From positions 18,261,865 to 18,325,864 of the forward strand of contig NC_041005.1 of NCBI RefSeq assembly GCF_004193775.1: a stretch of 64,000 nt of DNA, written 5' to 3'. This stretch comes from Glycine soja (taxonomy: Eukaryota; Streptophyta; Magnoliopsida; Fabales; Fabaceae). The notes below the pieces were generated by a model. That model was not told the DNA's origin. It made no database searches and saw only the letters and a list, made by a program, of their open reading frames with translations. Of the stretch, positions 24,308 through 35,600 are shown in pieces. Position numbers and translations under genes: made by a program. Each line of letters starts with the position of its first letter. Position 1 is the first letter of the stretch.

Positions 24308-25054
24308 TGTTTTGTTTGGATGAGGAAATTTAAAATTTTGAGAAATTTTAAATTCTAAGAATTTTAAATATTTCAATTGAAATTCTTGTATTTTTAAAAT
24401 TTTGTGTTTGGATAAAAAAATTAAAATTGTGAGGGTGAAAGAAAATGAATGTAAAGAAAAGAGAAGATATGATTGGTGTGTTTCCAAAGGGGAGAATATT
24501 GATGTGGGGGAGTCGCAGGGGACCGGGACACGGCGGCGTACACCACCATACCCGACCACAGCATTCAGTCAACGGCGCAAGGCCTGGCTCAGGCCCTCCA
24601 CCCCGACGAGCACCTCGACCACAGGATAGGCCAGCGATAACTGCTCCCCTAACTGGCGGGTGCAGTTCTACGTGTCCCCCTATGTCCGCACCCAATCGAC
24701 GCTCCGCGAGCTCGGACAGTGTTTCTTGAAGAAGAGGGTCATCGGCGTGAGGGAAGAGTCGCGAGTTGAAGAACAGAATTTTGGGAACTTTTAGATGGAA
24801 GAGAGGATGAAGGTTATAAAAGAAATACACAAGCGTTTTGGAAGGTTCTTCTATCAAGAAGAGAATTTTAATTTCTCAACTTTTAGAAGGAAATTAAAAT
24901 TCTACATTTTTAATTGTTTATTTTTTTTTAAAATTCCAAAAATTTAAATTCTTTATAAAAAAACATCCAAACAATGAATTTTAGATTAAAGAAATTTAAA
25001 TTTCCTGGTAAATTACTTTCCTCAGTTAAAATTTTCTATCCAAACACACTCTTA
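24308..25054. mobile_element. Inverted-repeat element carrying a captured gene
   Basis: The termini TGTTTGGATGAGGAAATTTA (left) and TATCCAAACACACTCTTAAG (right) are imperfect inverted repeats. They extend inward through AT-rich, complementary AATTTAAA-type sequence for 100 bp or more on each side. The centre (24,472-24,860) is GC-rich coding sequence quite unlike the arms. This is the architecture of a Pack-type nonautonomous element; the superfamily is unclear because I could not define a TSD. It is nested in CACTA-2. Confidence 0.55.
24472..24866 (+). pseudogene. Captured phosphoglycerate mutase-like (AT74-type) fragment
   Basis: Plus-strand remnants of a histidine-phosphatase family protein. 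The start resembles GVFPKGRILM followed by a disrupted catalytic RHGESQG region (here SQG after a deletion). Then DTAAYTTIPDHSIQSTAQGL and NWRVQFYVSPYVRTQSTLRE and KKRVIGVREESRVEEQNFGN appear in two other frames. In the family, the RHGE histidine is the phospho-acceptor; it is lost here. At least two frameshifts plus stops (for example after NFGNF) make it a pseudogene. GC content is far above the flanks, consistent with capture of exon 1 of a host gene. Confidence 0.7.
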
Positions 25055-25509
25055 AGACAAACGATTTCATGCATTGATTGCAAGTTTTAAAAAAGAAAGA
25101 AAAGACTCTGAGGAGCCATCTAAATCAATGTTTTGATAGATATTAATCAAAAGCATCTAATGACAAATAATATAGTGATATTGCATGTGATGATTTAAAA
25201 AAGTAAATCTGATCAAAATGAAGGGGCATCAGAATCTCAGAGTTGAGCAAGAATTAAAAAATGCTGGATTTTTTTCCTTAAGTGGGGAAAGTGTTTTTTT
25301 TCATACAGAGTTAATAATAAAAAAATAAGATACCTGAGTGCAAGCTTCTACAAGTTAAAAGACATAGTTCACACACAGATGATAAAAACAAATTACACTA
25401 TTATTCGATCATATATCAATGTGTATGATAAGTTTATTAATTATAATAATAACTATCTTAAACTTAAAAATTATGCCTACCATAATTTCTACCATTATGC
25501 TAATTATAC

Positions 25510-25690
25510 TAAGTAGAAACTATGAATAGAAGGAACAAATATACGCCAATTTGTAGAACTTAGAGTCCATAAAACATCTTTAAGATAGCGGCGACTCTCA
25601 CGACGGTCAAGGTTAGACACATGCTGCTAGAACCCATAAACACTAGTGAGAGTTAGAAGACTCTTAGAGTAATTTTTCCATGTGTACCTG
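25510..25690. other. Unassigned spacer in CACTA-2
   Basis: A modestly GC-richer patch (GCGGCGACTCTCACGACGG) that may be another decayed exon. I cannot assign it. Confidence 0.25.
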
Positions 25691-25722
25691 TGAAACAAAG
25701 GAAACAAACAAAAAGTTAGGAC

Positions 25723-25806
25723 TTTATAAGATATAAGGTTGACTTAGTGGTTAGAAAAGTGAGAAGGGAGGAAGGAGAGGTTGTGGGTTTGAATCCCTCC
25801 AAATAT
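25723..25806 (+). mobile_element. SINE-like head with Pol III A and B boxes
   Basis: GACTTAGTGGTTAG resembles a tRNA-derived A box, and GTGGGTTTGAATCCC about 50 bp downstream resembles a B box (consensus GGTTCGANNCC). The sequence does not fold as a tRNA. Such heads are typical of legume SINEs. The body and 3' tail are not delimited. Confidence 0.45.
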
Positions 25807-25849
25807 TTCTAACAAAACTAGGAATGGTGCTCCACAGTCCACATACCAA

Positions 25850-25917
25850 TGCCAGAGGGACATTGAAGAATCTACTGCAGCCATCAAAATTGAAACTGCA
25901 TTTCGGGGTAACCTAGT
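25850..25917 (+). pseudogene. IQ-motif (IQD-like) exon fragment, tentative
   Basis: An open stretch reading RDIEESTAAIKIETAFRGN resembles the first calmodulin-binding IQ motif of plant IQD proteins (AAIKIQTAFRGxLA), with Glu in place of the motif Gln. It is cut by solo LTR 4, and reading after the LTR does not continue the IQD family convincingly. Very short, so tentative. Confidence 0.35.
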
Positions 25918-27080
25918 TGATGTGTCATAATTTTCTCATATTTCTTAACCCTTTTTGTCACCATTTTAATTACTGATTAGCCTTAATTGTCAAATTAATT
26001 ATGCAGTTTCATCATTTGGGCCTACTGGATTAATTTTGTGTTTTTAATTTAATTTCAAGAGAATTATAAGCAATTGGGCTTGGACTTGAAGAAAGCAGAC
26101 TATTTTATTCTACCAAATCTTATCTTATCTAGATTTTATTTCGTCTAGATTTTATCTTATCATATCTAGATTTTATCTCATCTAGATATTATTTCATCTA
26201 GATCTTATCTTATCTTATCTAGATTTTATTTCATCTAGATATTATTTCATCTAGATCTTATCTTATCTAAATTTTATTTTATTTATGGGCTTGAACTTAA
26301 AACAGATTTGTAAGCTTTGAGGCTGAGAACATATATAACAACACCAAGGTTCTAGTTTAGGCTCTTTCTTTACTCTCTTCTTTTCGTTTTAGTCACTTTT
26401 TGTTTTAGGGAGAAAGAATAATTTTAGGTTTTGTAATTCCAGTTTTTACTATTCATGTAGCAATACAATTTCGTTTTCTGCTTCAATCTACAATTTCGTT
26501 TCTACTGATTAATGGAAGACTAAGTCTCCAGCGTTGTTTTCTCTTGAGGATCAAGCACAACTCTCTTTGAGGTTTTATTATTTCTATTGAATTTTGATCA
26601 GTTTTTCCTCTTCACCAATTACTCTATATTTGTTGCTATTAATCCATGCATGCTTAGTGCTTGATTAATTGTCTCTGCGCTTAATTTACGTTCATGCTTA
26701 ATGATCAGTTTCGTTCATGATTAATTGGTGTATGTGTTGCTTAATCACATAATGATAGCCTTATGTTAAATTTCACTTAGTAATTTAATTTAGGGTTGGA
26801 TTAAGTGGTTGAACTGATAAAGGATAAATTCTCGTAACCTAGGATAAGAGACTTGCTTGTGAATCAAGGGAAAACAACGTGTTTTAATTATGATATTTTC
26901 TAATTAAAATTCGCTCGCTGTTTAATTTACAAAAAAAACAACCCCCCCCCCCAATTCGTTAGTTTTATTACTATCTGTTATGAACGTTTGATTGACCATT
27001 GCTCATTGGGAGACAACCTAGGATCACTTCCTAGATATTGCATTATTAATGTTTATTTGATTCGGGTACGGCCTCGATCA
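25918..27080 (+). mobile_element. Solo LTR 4 (1.16 kb)
   Basis: The segment starts TGATGTGTCATAATTTTCTC and ends GGGTACGGCCTCGATCA, flanked by the perfect 5-bp TSD CTAGT (25913-25917 and 27081-27085). Internal landmarks are a run of TCTAGATTTTATCT units (26,115-26,280) and a poly-C run at 26,941-26,952. No internal domain is present. The ACCTAGGAT-containing 3' end resembles long gypsy LTRs I recall from soybean, but the family is not certain. Confidence 0.82.
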
Positions 27081-27085
27081 CTAGT

Positions 27086-27690
27086 TAGTTTGTCCAACCC
27101 ATTCTCTTTGATTTGTGTCACCTTAAGACCTCTTTGCATAAGCTTTACATTCACTGCTAAGTTCCTCACTTGTGGATTCATATTAATTATATAAAAAAAT
27201 ATATTTAGGTCATAAAATTCTCCTTAGGTACTTGTATAGGAGTAAAACAAAAAGATATAATGAATTGAACTTCTCTCATGAGACAAAATCAATGTATGCG
27301 CCTCATTTTTTGGGAAGTTAGATGAGAGAGCTTCTACAAAAATCAAGTGTATCAAATGATTTTAATTTATGGAAATTCATCTCTTTTCCTATAAGTGGTC
27401 ATACATAATTTTATCCAAACATGACTTAATGGCAAACACACTAAATGTGAACCAAGTATAAGCTTAAATTTTTTAGAAATTAAAAGATTTCTTACAACAT
27501 TTAGTGATTTAAAATTTTTAACTCAAACATAGTAAAAGAAATAACAAAAATTGACAAAAAAAAAAAGAAAGCAAGTACTAATAGTAATAGAAATTAATAA
27601 GTGGAAGAAAAAACCAAAGTTAACTTACTCTATTCTTTGTCATTGTTTTTTCTTGATCATTGACTGATATAAGACATTACAGACGAGGAA
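27086..27690. other. AT-rich spacer in CACTA-2
   Basis: No gene or repeat recognised. The short ORF starting at 26,988 crosses the LTR boundary and is spurious. Confidence 0.5.
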
Positions 27691-28053
27691 GGCTTTGAGG
27701 GCATTGAAGGGAATAGTGAAGCTTCAATCTTTCACCTTCTCTCTAATGCTTGAAAATCCTAACAGAGCAAACAGAAGAAAAACTTGAGGGATATTAGGGA
27801 AACACTAGAGATGCCGCTATCACGGCTGGACTACACACAAGAGCCCGCTTAGAGGTAAGGGATGAAATATTCACAATTGGACAGTAGGGAGAATATGTGT
27901 AAAGATTCTTAGAAGATCAATTGGAATGAGTTTTGGGATATTTTACAAATTAAAGAAAGTTGTAAAGTTAATGTCTAGTAGTAATTTCTTTTGATATAAT
28001 TTTAATTTAATTGTTGTAGAAAATCTTTTTAATTGAAAATAATATAGTTTGAT

Positions 28054-28089
<36 letters not shown>

Positions 28090-29412
28090 TTGTGTCATGC
28101 AAATATTACTACCGTGTGATGTGTATATGATTTATATGGCATGATAAATTGCTATAATGAGATTATAACATTGTTGTTGAGATTGAGTATAAGCGCAAAG
28201 TTGAGCATGTGCTAATTTTTGAGATACACATAAACATGTGATGGTGGATTGTGACATTGTGAGATGTTAAATTGTGGACATGGGATATAGTTGTGAATAA
28301 GTATGTGGTTAACGCTTGATGTGACAATACTTATGTTATGAACTGTGAATTATACAATAACCCGATTGATATTTACCTTGAGAACTAGGGTTCCAAGTTA
28401 GGAACCTGAAGTTTTAAAGTGTAGCGTAATGTGTTAAACGTGTTTGAAACACGAGTGTGAGGTCATAGGTATTGTATAATTCATGAGTAGTGTCTGCGTG
28501 CAAAAGTTATTTTAGGGGTTGGACTTGAATCTGGAAGGTGATGCACTAACGGATTCTTCGGAGTCTAGGCCTTGGGGGTAAAGACACTCAATTTGAGTGC
28601 TTCTTTAAGTCTATGTTGATCCCATGTGGTTGGAGCATTCTCGCAAAATAAAGTGACCCTGATTGGTCACCTTATGATTTTACTTAGTGAGAGTGACCTG
28701 ACATACCCATTGTGTGGCGTGTCTTGTTATGTACTCCTAAGCGCCCCAGTGTGGTATTTCACTGACATGAAACCATATTGCATATAGACTTGAGTCTTAG
28801 TATAATTATTGCATAATTCCTGTGAATTGTTTATTATGAAATTTGTGAGTGTTGTTATGTCTTAACTCAAGTGTGTGATTCATATATAATGTGATTGGTG
28901 ATTTCTATGATGAATTTTAAATGATAACGTGGTGAAGTGATGTGGATTGTAGTAAGTTGAGTTATGTTATAAATAATTCTATAATGTATTTTGCGTATGT
29001 TTTTGTTTAGCCATATTTTAGTTAAAAATATGATAACTCACTCCCGGTGTGTTATTTGTGTTTGGATCCTGTGATGATCTCGAACCTTGTGTTCATGGGA
29101 GTAGATGGTTAAGTGGATGACTTTAAAGAACCTCATGCTAGAGGACACTGAAACACAATGCTCTGATAGGATGTGACATTTAAACATGGGTTTTTATATT
29201 AATTGCATCATGTTTTGGACAACCTTGTTTTGAGCCGAGATGATTTTATTATTTATTTGGACAAGTTCTATTATCATGTTAGAAAAGAGAATGTGAGCCT
29301 TTTACCATTTTGAAATGTTTTTATTTAAATTTGTTTTAGAACTTTTAATTAATTCCTCATTCCTATTTCTTTTATTATTAGTACATATATGTGTGGGGTA
29401 GAGGGTGTCACA
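27690..29412 (+). mobile_element. Truncated LTR, same family as solo LTR 2
   Basis: It is homologous along its length to about 9,100-11,072: shared landmarks include GGTTGGACTTGAATC, GGCCTTGGGGGTAAA, GTGGTTGGAGCATTCTCGCA, CCTCATGCTAGAGGACAC and the terminal GTAGAGGGTGTCACA. The 5' ~700 bp found in the complete LTR is missing, so no TSD can be assigned. It is considerably diverged from the copy in CACTA-1. Confidence 0.8.
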
Positions 29413-30350
29413 CCTACAATCCATTGTGAGCATCCAGTCATAGGTCTGTGCAAGGAGGCTCCAAATGGTTGAAGGGAGATTTGATTACTCTGAACATGAA
29501 GAGATGCAAGATTCTACAGACAAAATAATTTAGGTGAGCATAGCAGGTTATTAGCTCGATAATTCACATTGCAAACACAAAGTTCCACTTGCATAACCTC
29601 ATTTTTCATTTTATCAATTACATTACATTGTAGTTGTTACTTATCCTAGTACTATTTAGAATTTGAAACATGGTTTTCTCATTTTTAGATGGACTCAAAT
29701 AGTGAAAGAAAGTAAGATGAAAGCATTGTAATGAAGGAAGAGGTAGACACCTCTTGCACAAGCAAGAGAGAAAGAACAAAAGAATACTCATTTAACCATA
29801 GATTAAGCTCCTAGCTCTTTCATGTTTTTTGCCTTGTTCTTTTGCACATTAAGTTTCTAAAACTAACATACATAAACCTCTCTCAGAGGTCAGCAAAGTT
29901 AGAAAGAAGTAAAGTAAATGGAAGATGGAGGTACTAGCTAGAGCAGTGGGTAAATACACAACTTTCAAAGAGTAAAGAGCTTGAAGATTTAGACTCAATT
30001 TTTAGATCACATTCTAGAGCTGGTGAGGAATATGGAGGAAGGCAACTTAAGCCGAGAAGTAGTATTCAAAGAAAAAATCCAGTTGAAGGATTCTTAGTTC
30101 CAAATATCTTCTCAAGACGTTGGCCACAAGTAGTTCCTACTACATCAGGTTGAAGATGAGTTAGTTGCATTTAATAGCTTCCACAAGCACCAATTTAAAT
30201 AACATATCCGCACATTATAAGTAAGTAAACTCAAGTTAGCTTGTTAATAACACTTATAATGAGAAGGTGAGGATCAATGTCCAATCCTTGTTGCTTAATG
30301 CGATGGAGCATCTCATTCTCCAATGCACAAAGTTAATCCAGGATGTATAT
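29413..30350. other. Unassigned spacer in CACTA-2
   Basis: No gene recognised. An open patch at about 29,420-29,510 (ASSHRSVQGGSKWLKGDLIT) looks exon-like but has no family I can name. Confidence 0.35.
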
Positions 30351-31700
30351 TGTGGCGTCCCTAAATAATGACTGGTTTAATAATAATAAATTAAATAGCA
30401 GAAAACCATGGGAATTTTTTTTCTTTTTCTTTTCTCTCTCTTTTTCACAGTAATTAAATTCAGAAGTAAAATTATCACTATAGAGTCCTGAATGACCAGT
30501 TCACAACTCTATTCGGATTCATTTCTTTCTGATCTCTCATAACCTCCAAACTATTTTTCTCTTTCAAAAATATACCAGTCATCACTTTAGGTCGTCACAT
30601 GAAAATAATAAGATGCGGTCTGTAAACTCTTTTCAATAAAGTTTGTTAACACTTCCTTTTCAAATAACAAGATTAAACATAATTACATTCATCATCTAAA
30701 ACTGTCCAAAATATGAGAGTTTGCAAAATAACATAGTGACATCCAGAGCAAAGGTAACAACTGTGGTGGCTTCAGCCACAATATATACAACCATCAAAAT
30801 TTCTATACAATAAGTCTACCCACCCAAAAATCAAAAGAGTAAACCTAGTAGTCTGAACTAGGTGCACCCACCCACAAAAAGTATGTACTCCTAGTCTAAG
30901 GAGCCGTCTGCTACAATGAAGAGTCGTCACTATTCGCTGTCCCTCCTGGGCCACTCTCCTCTGTAGAGTCTGCCTCAGATGCTGACATAATATTCTCTGG
31001 GGAATCAACATCAGGGAGTGGGTCCTCATCATCCTCTGGGAAGTCAAGGGCATCCACAGCAGGTTCAGGAGGTAACTCCTCTAGGTCCTCTTCAATATCT
31101 CCTTCAGAGGATGACACCTCTATCACTTGAACCGGCTCAACTAGTCGATATGGAGTAGGTGTAGGTAGTATCCACTCCACAGGTTGCTAGAGTGTGCGTG
31201 CGGGTTCCTCTGGATGTACTAATGAAGTAGTAGTGAGTCGAATTGTGCCACGAAATCGGCACCTCTCATTGTCTTCGAGGGTCTCCCAAACAACCTCTAG
31301 GCACTCCATCACCACGCGATCATGGATCAACTGCGCTGCCATCACGATCTACAAGAGATAAAAGGAAAAGGGTAGACTCTTTCATAAGAAATCTAACTAT
31401 AGGTAACAATACAATGCGTCCCATAACCGCTACGCATAGTCAAAAGGTCTCTCTCAATGGATTTCCTCTCTGGTAATCGATTACCAAAGTATGTAATCGA
31501 TTACCAGTGCCCAAACACGAATTACACAGCTTTTGCACATGGAAATCTACAAATTACACTGTGTAATCGATTACACCTAAATGGTAATCGATTACCAGTA
31601 CAAATTGATAATATTAGAGTAGTAATGTACTTTAATTACAAACAAAGCCAAAATAAAACAAAGTTAGAAGTTGCATCTGGGAACTCAAATATATAATTTG
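30351..31700 (-). mobile_element. LTR-retrotransposon remnant (minus orientation)
   Basis: TGTGGCGTCCCTAAATAATG at 30,351 looks like the outer end of an LTR read on the opposite strand. Upstream on that strand an acidic ORF (31,180-30,911; PVQVIEVSSSEGDIEEDLEE, PPEPAVDALDFPEDDED) resembles low-complexity tails I associate with soybean gypsy elements. The interval 31,470-31,600 holds four copies of a TAATCGATTA palindrome. The other boundary and any TSD were not found, so the end given is approximate. Confidence 0.45.
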
Positions 31701-33420
31701 AGTTCTAGGAAGCAATTCTTTGATTGTGCAAAATTCCTCCATCCATTTCCAATTTTTGCAATCTTCCTATGATGATTATAAACTATCATACACTCCATAG
31801 TCCCTTCCAAGTTTAGATGGGTGAATCTTGTAGCTTTCATGAATGAGTACTTGGTACTTGACACATCCTGGAATTAACATGATATTCATATTAGATATGT
31901 ATATCATTTTAAAATTTGACATACAGAGGAGTGCTTAATTGCTCATCAAATTGCTGCAAGTCACTTTGTACTCAGTCAGGAGGACTTTAAAAGTGACCGA
32001 GTTAGGAACTTGGTGGTACAAGGAGTGTCATTTAGGGTAAGCTTTTGGTTCAAAGATGCTTTTGAAGATGGTGAGGAGGAAAACACTTTGTCCATACTGG
32101 GTCAAGGTCACCTAATAATTTCTAGTGAATCCATAGAACTCTCTAAGTTCTGTCCATCCAGAAAGTAGAGTTGAGCTCACCAGATCTTGGTTATATGTGA
32201 CAGAGTGCATGTTGCCACTAAAGTGTAGCAGATGCCAAGTAGGCTCTAGTTCATCCTTCCATCTTACAACAAATGACCTACTGACTTCACCGTAAGACTA
32301 CATTTAACAAGCAAAGTAATATAAGAAAAAGTGTTATATCATGTCTTATTTATTTGAGAGTGTTGAAATTTCTAACCCGATCCATAACATGAACAATGTT
32401 GAACATTTCCTTTGCTTTTTTGTTAATCTTAATCATTGTGTTAGCCATTTCCTTCCAGTTCTGTTGATGTTCATCCATCGTTTCTAAACTCCATTTACAA
32501 TACAAACATGACACTAAGTACATTATGTCAAACCATCTAAATCCACTAACCAATCCATGCACAAACTAACTATGCACCATCCTTATCTAAGAACCAAAAC
32601 CATGCAAACAAACAATAATGAGGCCTACACTATTGAAAACTACCAAAAATAGAACCATGCAAACAACCAAAACACCAATAAATATGCAAAACAAACAGAA
32701 TAGACAATGATTTCACTAAAATTTACTAAGTGCTCTTGTTATGGTGGAACTAGAACCATGCAACATTTCCTCTCATATTTTCTCTGATATTTTACCAAAA
32801 CCAGAACCAGAAACAGAACTGTGCCACCAAAGCCTATTTTCTAGTACTCTGTACATGAGCTACTATCATATGCATAACCCACAATGCCACAACTATATAC
32901 AAAAGGATGCACTACCATAGCTTAAAAACACAAGTATAATTTAACTTCCATGGGCATAACCACAAACCAAGCAAAAATAAAAATAAAAAATAGCAACACT
33001 ACTACCATAGCTTACAAACAAAAGCTTCATTAGAGAATCACAAATTCACCTCACGAGGGTTTAATAGCATTTACCACCATTTTCAATTTTAGAGAGCACA
33101 TTTTTAGACACAAAGCAAAGGCGTTGCTCAAATAAGGCTAACCTGGGGAGGAAGTCGCAAGGGTGCCACAAAACCAAATACGACTTCTTTGTTGCGAGGT
33201 ATCGAGAAGACGAAACGACGATGGCATCGCAGCAGAACACAGGTTGAGGTGGTGATGATGTCGCAGCAGAACGTGGGTAAGGTGGTGACGGCGTCGCAGT
33301 AGAACGTCTCGAGCTAGAGTCGCGAGGGAGAGGACCATCGCGAGGCCGAAGGGTAAGAGTGAGAGTAGAGTTGAAGAGCCAGAAGCGCGAAAAGATAATT
33401 TAAATAAGATAATAAAACGT
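31701..33420. other. Unassigned interior of CACTA-2
   Basis: No gene recognised. Short ORFs at 32,350-32,562 (minus) and 33,138-33,338 (minus) have no family I know. The GC-richer patch 33,140-33,370 could be a decayed captured exon. Confidence 0.35.
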
Positions 33421-33429
33421 AAGTTTTTA

Positions 33430-33684
33430 CCAAAAATCGATGTTAAGTGACTTGGTTAACATTGGTTTTTGGAAAAGCCAATGTTAACGAAGTCACATCA
33501 CTCACGTTAGCATCAGTTTCTGGAAAACCAATGTTAACAAAGTCACATTAATATTGGTTTTTCAGAGAATCGGTGTTAATGAAATTGCGTTATTTACGAT
33601 TATGCCACTGTATTTTCGTTTACATTGATTTTCTATAAAATCGATGTTATTCTAATGTTGTTAAAAGTAAATTTTCTAGTACTG
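33430..33684. repeat. Internal CACTA-type subterminal repeats and end
   Basis: Several AACATTGGTTTTTGG/CCAATGTTAAC hairpin pairs are followed by TTTTCTAGTACTG at 33,684, whose complement CAGTACTAGAAAA differs by one base from the CACTA-2 terminus. It is a right-type end inside CACTA-2, evidence of a nested or duplicated end. Confidence 0.6.
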
Positions 33685-33908
33685 AAAAGAAAATCCTAAA
33701 TTTCAACTTCCACGAACAAAGAAACATGACATAATAATAATAATAATTGAATACAAGCCAAACCTTCAAGCCTCAACAACATGTAACCCTAACAAAAATC
33801 AAAACCCCAATCACAAAATCCCTAACCCCCAATCCAAAACCCAAACCATCAAAAACAGCCCAAAAAAACAACAAAATAATAAAGAAACATTGAAGGAAAA
33901 ACCCTCAC

Positions 33909-34202
33909 CAGAATGAGATCGAAGAGCGCGGCTTGATCAAGCTTGACGAAATCATCATCCCAAGCCTTGAGTTCATCCTCACTCAGGTTCTCATCAACGT
34001 AATTCGCCTCAACGTGTTTCTTGCAATACTTGATAACATTCACCAGAATCTTGCTGGTAACATTGGGAAGAGGAATTTCGCCGTCGGCGCAGTTGTCCTC
34101 GATCATGTGCTCGATCGTCTGCAACTCCATCGCCACCACCTCCTTCACCTCGAAGGCCTTTCTGTCCAAACTCTATAGTGTTATCATCTTCGTCAAAGCC
34201 AT
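33909..34202 (-). pseudogene. Captured SKP1-like exon 1
   Basis: This is the first exon of a plant SKP1 (ASK) gene, the adaptor linking cullin and F-box proteins in SCF ubiquitin ligases. From an ATG at 34,202 it reads MALTKMITL, an in-frame TAG (34,173-34,175), then [40 protein letters not shown] and [17 protein letters not shown], ending at the GTGAGG donor at the position where many plant SKP1 genes have their intron. The POZ-like N-terminal fold is covered, but the C-terminal F-box-binding helices are missing. Apart from the stop it is well conserved, suggesting fairly recent capture. Confidence 0.85.
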
Positions 34203-34469
34203 CTCAATCTCTCTCCAAAAAAACTCTTTTATTGATTCAGTGCGTTTTGCTTCTCAAGTGAGTGAATGATTTTGTTTGTTGAGGTACAAGGTGTGCCTGG
34301 CTCCTCCGTTATTTTAATCCACTGAGGCAAAGGAATTGATTGTCTGGATTGGGAAGATGGATGAAGGGGTATGGTCAAAGGATTTGAAGTCACAGAGAAA
34401 GGTTGAGGGTTAAGTGAAAGAGTGGGAGAGTGAGCACGATCTTTATTTATGAGTAAGCCACCATGTTGT

Positions 34470-34508
34470 TTTTAACATGACGATGTTAAAACACTTTTTC
34501 TAGTAGCG
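34470..34508. repeat. Second internal CACTA-type end
   Basis: The hairpin GTTGTTTTTAACATGACGATGTTAAAAC is followed by TTTTTCTAGTAGCG ending at 34,508, a one-base variant of the CACTACTAGAAAAA terminus. It follows the SKP1 fragment and may be the end of a smaller nested element that carried it. No partner left end was found. Confidence 0.5.
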
Positions 34509-35429
34509 TATAGCTTTAGATTGGATAACTGCCACATACAACTCAACCTCAACAAGTGAGTGGCTTTATTCCAGGGTGTATGCTTTGAACTAATTAGTTA
34601 GGCTTAGTGCATTCAAGTGGAGACATAAAAAAGCAAACTCCTTAGAAAAGGGCAAAAGCCAAAAATGCATCTTGGTGTTGGCAAGGTGTAAATGCAACCC
34701 TACTTCTATAGTTATTTTGGTATTAGAAACTGATGTTGTGGCTTGTTCAAACTTTTGAACCTTTAGCCATAGACATATATGGAAATTTATAACATTCAAT
34801 ATCTTTTGAAGGATCCCTTTTTATTATTAAATATTTGAATGACTGGTTTCAATTTTCTTCTATTGCATCACATATTAATCTTGGCTTAATGTAAGCTCAA
34901 TTTTCTACTAGGTTTTTGCTTGCATTATAAGAGGTGCAATGTAAAATCTAATGAAGCTCTAAAATCTCTTTTCAATCTTTCATTATAAAAGAATATCAAT
35001 GTCAGATCTCGTCTTTAGTTAGAGTGCAGTATCATAAGTGTCTTAATGTTGGCTTTACAGTTGAAATGGTAATGATGTTAACACATGGCCATATTCAAAT
35101 TTGGTTAACAAACGCTAAACAAATAAAACAAAAACACGAAAACTCATCCCAACCCTCCCAATCTAAAACCCCTAATGTTGTTAAACATGGTTATAGAAAA
35201 GGGAGATTCGTAGCTTCTTTTGCAAAAGATTTGACCAAGGACTGTGGAGACCAAAGATGGGAAAAAGAAGAAAGAAGTGGCAGTGCAAGGGAGAATGCGA
35301 AAGAATGCTATCAACTCAAGCGGTGGTGAGGACAATAGACATGACGGCGACGATAGACACGTGTTCAGGGTTTTCGAATGGAACAAATTGAGATAGCTCA
35401 GGAGTGAAAACTTACTGTAACATTTACAA
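34509..35429. other. Unassigned interior of CACTA-2
   Basis: No gene recognised. The ORF at 35,024-35,329 contains IQIWLTNAKQIKQK, superficially like a homeodomain helix 3, but lacks the invariant WFxNxR and is not accepted. Confidence 0.35.
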
Positions 35430-35600
35430 ATATGAAATTGCCAGCATCGATTTTCTTAAAATTGATGTTAAATTGCCTCTAACAATATCGTTTTTAGGAA
35501 AACTAATGTTAACCATACATTTTATTTACAAAAGTGTCACCGCACATTTTGTTAACATTCATTTTCCTAAAACCAACATTAATTACACGATATTGAATCT
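35430..35600. repeat. CACTA-2 right subterminal repeats
   Basis: ATCGATTTTCTTAAAATTGAT, GTTTTTAGGAAAACTAATGTTAAC and TTCATTTTCCTAAAACCAACATTAA are decayed copies of the hairpin motif seen at the left end. They lead directly to the terminus at 35,616. Confidence 0.65.

Noticed and set aside
25723..25806. tRNA gene
   Set aside because: A and B box-like motifs are present, but there is no acceptor stem or anticodon arm pairing; more like a SINE head.
30911..31180. Acidic 89-codon ORF as a host gene
   Set aside because: Low-complexity acidic sequence next to an LTR-type terminus; treated as part of a retrotransposon remnant.
30346..31900. Complete solo LTR from 30,351
   Set aside because: No CA-ending partner followed by a copy of the preceding five bases could be found, so only a remnant is claimed.
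17933..33684. CACTA-2 ending at 33,684
   Set aside because: That end reads CAGTACTAG on the complement and is followed by AAA, not AGA. The 35,616 end matches both the 15-bp TIR and the TSD.
35024..35329. Homeodomain-like IQIWLTNAKQIKQK
   Set aside because: The invariant WFQNRR core is absent and there is no upstream homeodomain helix.
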